Origin: Gammaproteobacteria bacterium
GTDB taxonomy: Bacteria; Pseudomonadota; Gammaproteobacteria; HK1
Direction of reading: 5' to 3'
DNA: 6,279 nucleotides
Assembly: GCA_020444775.1 (NCBI GenBank)
Contig: JAGRHX010000247.1
Coordinates: 1-6,279 of the forward strand
Positions 5,082-6,279 of the stretch are shown here, piece after piece. The position numbers and the translations under genes are program-made. The notes under the pieces are model-generated. The model saw only the letters and a program-made list of their open reading frames with translations. It had not been told where the DNA came from and did no database searches. The first letter of the stretch is position 1. Each line of letters starts with the position of its first letter.

Positions 5082-6279
5082 CTACAGCGCGGGACGATGC
5101 TGGATCCATGGACAGGCTTGCTCGAAACGCGCGGCCAGCTGCAGCACGCCCAGATCATCGAAGCGACGGCCGACAATCTGCATGCCGACCGGCAGTCCCG
5201 CCTCGGTGAAGCCGACTGGCACGATGGCCGCCGGATTACCGCTGAAGTTGAAGGGATAGGAGAACTCGGCCCAGCTCAACCAGTCCCATTCGTGCTGCGG
5301 CCAGTGCTCGGGCTGCAGGCGATCGGCCGGGAACGCGGCCACCGAGACCGCCGGGGTCAGCAGGAAGTCAAAGTGCTCGAAGAACTCGTGCACGGCGGCG
5401 ACGTACTGGTGCTTGCGCTCGCGCATGTCCAGATAGTCGAGCGCGCTGTAGTCCCGAGCGGCCCGCACACAGGCCACCAGCCCGGGGTCCATACGCGATT
5501 CGAACTCCGGCAGATAGGCTGCCATCGGCAGCTCGTGTGCCGCCCAGAAGAACCGCACCAGCTCCGGGCCTTCGGGACCGAACGGCGTGCTCGCCGGCTC
5601 CAGGCCACCACCGTCGCCATGCACCAGTGCCTCCACCGCACTCACGCCCCGCGCCACCAGCTCGGCGACATCCGGGTCGACACGCGCATGCCCCAGATCC
5701 GGACTGAAAGCCACCTTCAACGGCCGCATCGGCTCGTGCAACCGAGCCATGTAGTCGGCAGGCCCCGCTTCCAGCGAGTAGTGGTCCAGAGGATGTGGAC
5801 CAGCCATGATCCGCAGCATCAAGGCCGCGTCTTCGACGCGCCTCGTGAGCGGACCGTGATGCGAGCTCTGATCGTTGTTTCGCACGGGCACGTTGGGAAT
5901 ACGACCGTAGGTCGGCTTGATACCGAAGACCCCGCAGAAGTGCGCCGGCATACGTATCGAGCCGGCACCATCGGAACCGTGATGCAGTGGGCCATAGCCG
6001 GCAGCTGCACCGGCACCAGCACCGGCCGATGATGCCCCGGCATTGAACCCGAGCTTCCAGGGATTGGAGGTGATACCGGTGAGCGGGCTGTGACTCACGC
6101 CCTTCCAGCCGAGCTCCGAGGTCGTCGTCTTGCCCAGCACGATGGCGCCCGCGTCACGCAGACGGGTCACCAGCGGCGTGTCACGCGCCGGGATCTCGCC
6201 CTTGTGGATCCACGATCCCCGCTCGGTCGGTATGCCGGCCGTGTCGGCCAGGTCCTTGATGGTGACCGGCACGCCGTGC
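5082..6279 (-). CDS. Amidase signature family enzyme, N-terminus beyond window
   Basis: About 398 residues of an amidase-signature hydrolase, which cleaves carboxamides with a Ser-cisSer-Lys triad; usual length is 450-500, so some 60-90 N-terminal residues lie beyond the right edge. The visible part opens with H-G-V-P-V-T-I-K-D, and Lys in I-K-D (codon 6255-6257) is the catalytic lysine. The cis-serine is the first Ser of G-A-S-S-A-G (codon 6030-6032). The nucleophile is Ser in G-S-D-G-A-G-S-I-R (codon 5958-5960), exactly 24 residues later as in known members. G-I-K-P-T-Y-G-R and G-P-L-T-R-R-V-E-D-A-A-L follow, and the C-terminus has the typical G-N-P-A-A-I-V-P-V-G-F and G-L-P-V-G-M-Q-I-V-G. 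The usual GGSSGG is changed to GASSAG. The GTG at 6272 encodes valine inside the conserved motif and is not the start. No GatB or GatC gene is adjacent, so a stand-alone amidase is likelier than GatA. Substrate unknown. Confidence 0.93.
   Translation of the reverse strand, partial: HGVPVTIKDLADTAGIPTERGSWIHKGEIPARDTPLVTRLRDAGAIVLGKTTTSELGWKGVSHSPLTGITSNPWKLGFNAGASSAGAGAGAAAGYGPLHHGSDGAGSIRMPAHFCGVFGIKPTYGRIPNVPVRNNDQSSHHGPLTRRVEDAALMLRIMAGPHPLDHYSLEAGPADYMARLHEPMRPLKVAFSPDLGHARVDPDVAELVARGVSAVEALVHGDGGGLEPASTPFGPEGPELVRFFWAAHELPMAAYLPEFESRMDPGLVACVRAARDYSALDYLDMRERKHQYVAAVHEFFEHFDFLLTPAVSVAAFPADRLQPEHWPQHEWDWLSWAEFSYPFNFSGNPAAIVPVGFTEAGLPVGMQIVGRRFDDLGVLQLAARFEQACPWIQHRPAL

Noticed and set aside
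5052..6032. 326-codon plus-strand frame opposite the amidase
   Set aside because: The minus strand encodes an intact amidase signature; the plus-strand product has no recognisable motif and no ribosome site was evident.
1..6279. CRISPR array, mobile element, phage or defence system
   Set aside because: No regularly spaced repeats, terminal inverted repeats, transposase or integrase motifs, or known defence domains were seen on either strand.

Overview
The window is ordinary GC-rich bacterial chromosome carrying six protein-coding genes, five complete and one cut by the right edge. Codon use, gene families and Shine-Dalgarno sites fit a high-GC proteobacterium, most likely a gammaproteobacterium. 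There is no rRNA or other marker to settle this, so the lineage is an inference. I found no tRNA, rRNA, CRISPR array, insertion sequence, integrase or phage gene.

Layout from left to right: a small DUF1488-like protein on the minus strand (4-303). Next comes a gene-free stretch of about 590 bases ending in a possible promoter. Then follow an alpha/beta-hydrolase on the plus strand (895-1761) and a threonine/serine dehydratase-like PLP enzyme on the minus strand (1832-2857). These two converge on an interrupted hairpin at 1776-1810. A divergent intergenic region of about 300 bases holds overlapping dyads at 3081-3122 and leads into a sterol desaturase/fatty acid hydroxylase family membrane protein (3163-3942). 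After 126 bases with a perfect 6-bp hairpin comes an EamA-type (DMT superfamily) transporter (4069-4998). It converges on an amidase-signature enzyme on the minus strand (5082 to the right edge), which lacks its N-terminus here.

The genes do not form one operon, because strands alternate and most junctions carry hairpins or long gaps. Three are soluble catabolic-type enzymes (ester/amide hydrolase, amino acid ammonia-lyase, amidase) and two are inner-membrane proteins (lipid hydroxylase/desaturase and small-molecule transporter). A shared role in turnover of small nitrogenous or acylated compounds is possible, but the sequence does not show it.

I did not find an obviously new biological system. 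The best second looks are the altered phosphate-binding loop of the PLP enzyme, the two candidate catalytic acids of the hydrolase, and the overlapping dyads before the desaturase gene. Long open frames antisense to the hydrolase and amidase, and in alternative frames over the desaturase and transporter, are GC-rich shadows and are not annotated.
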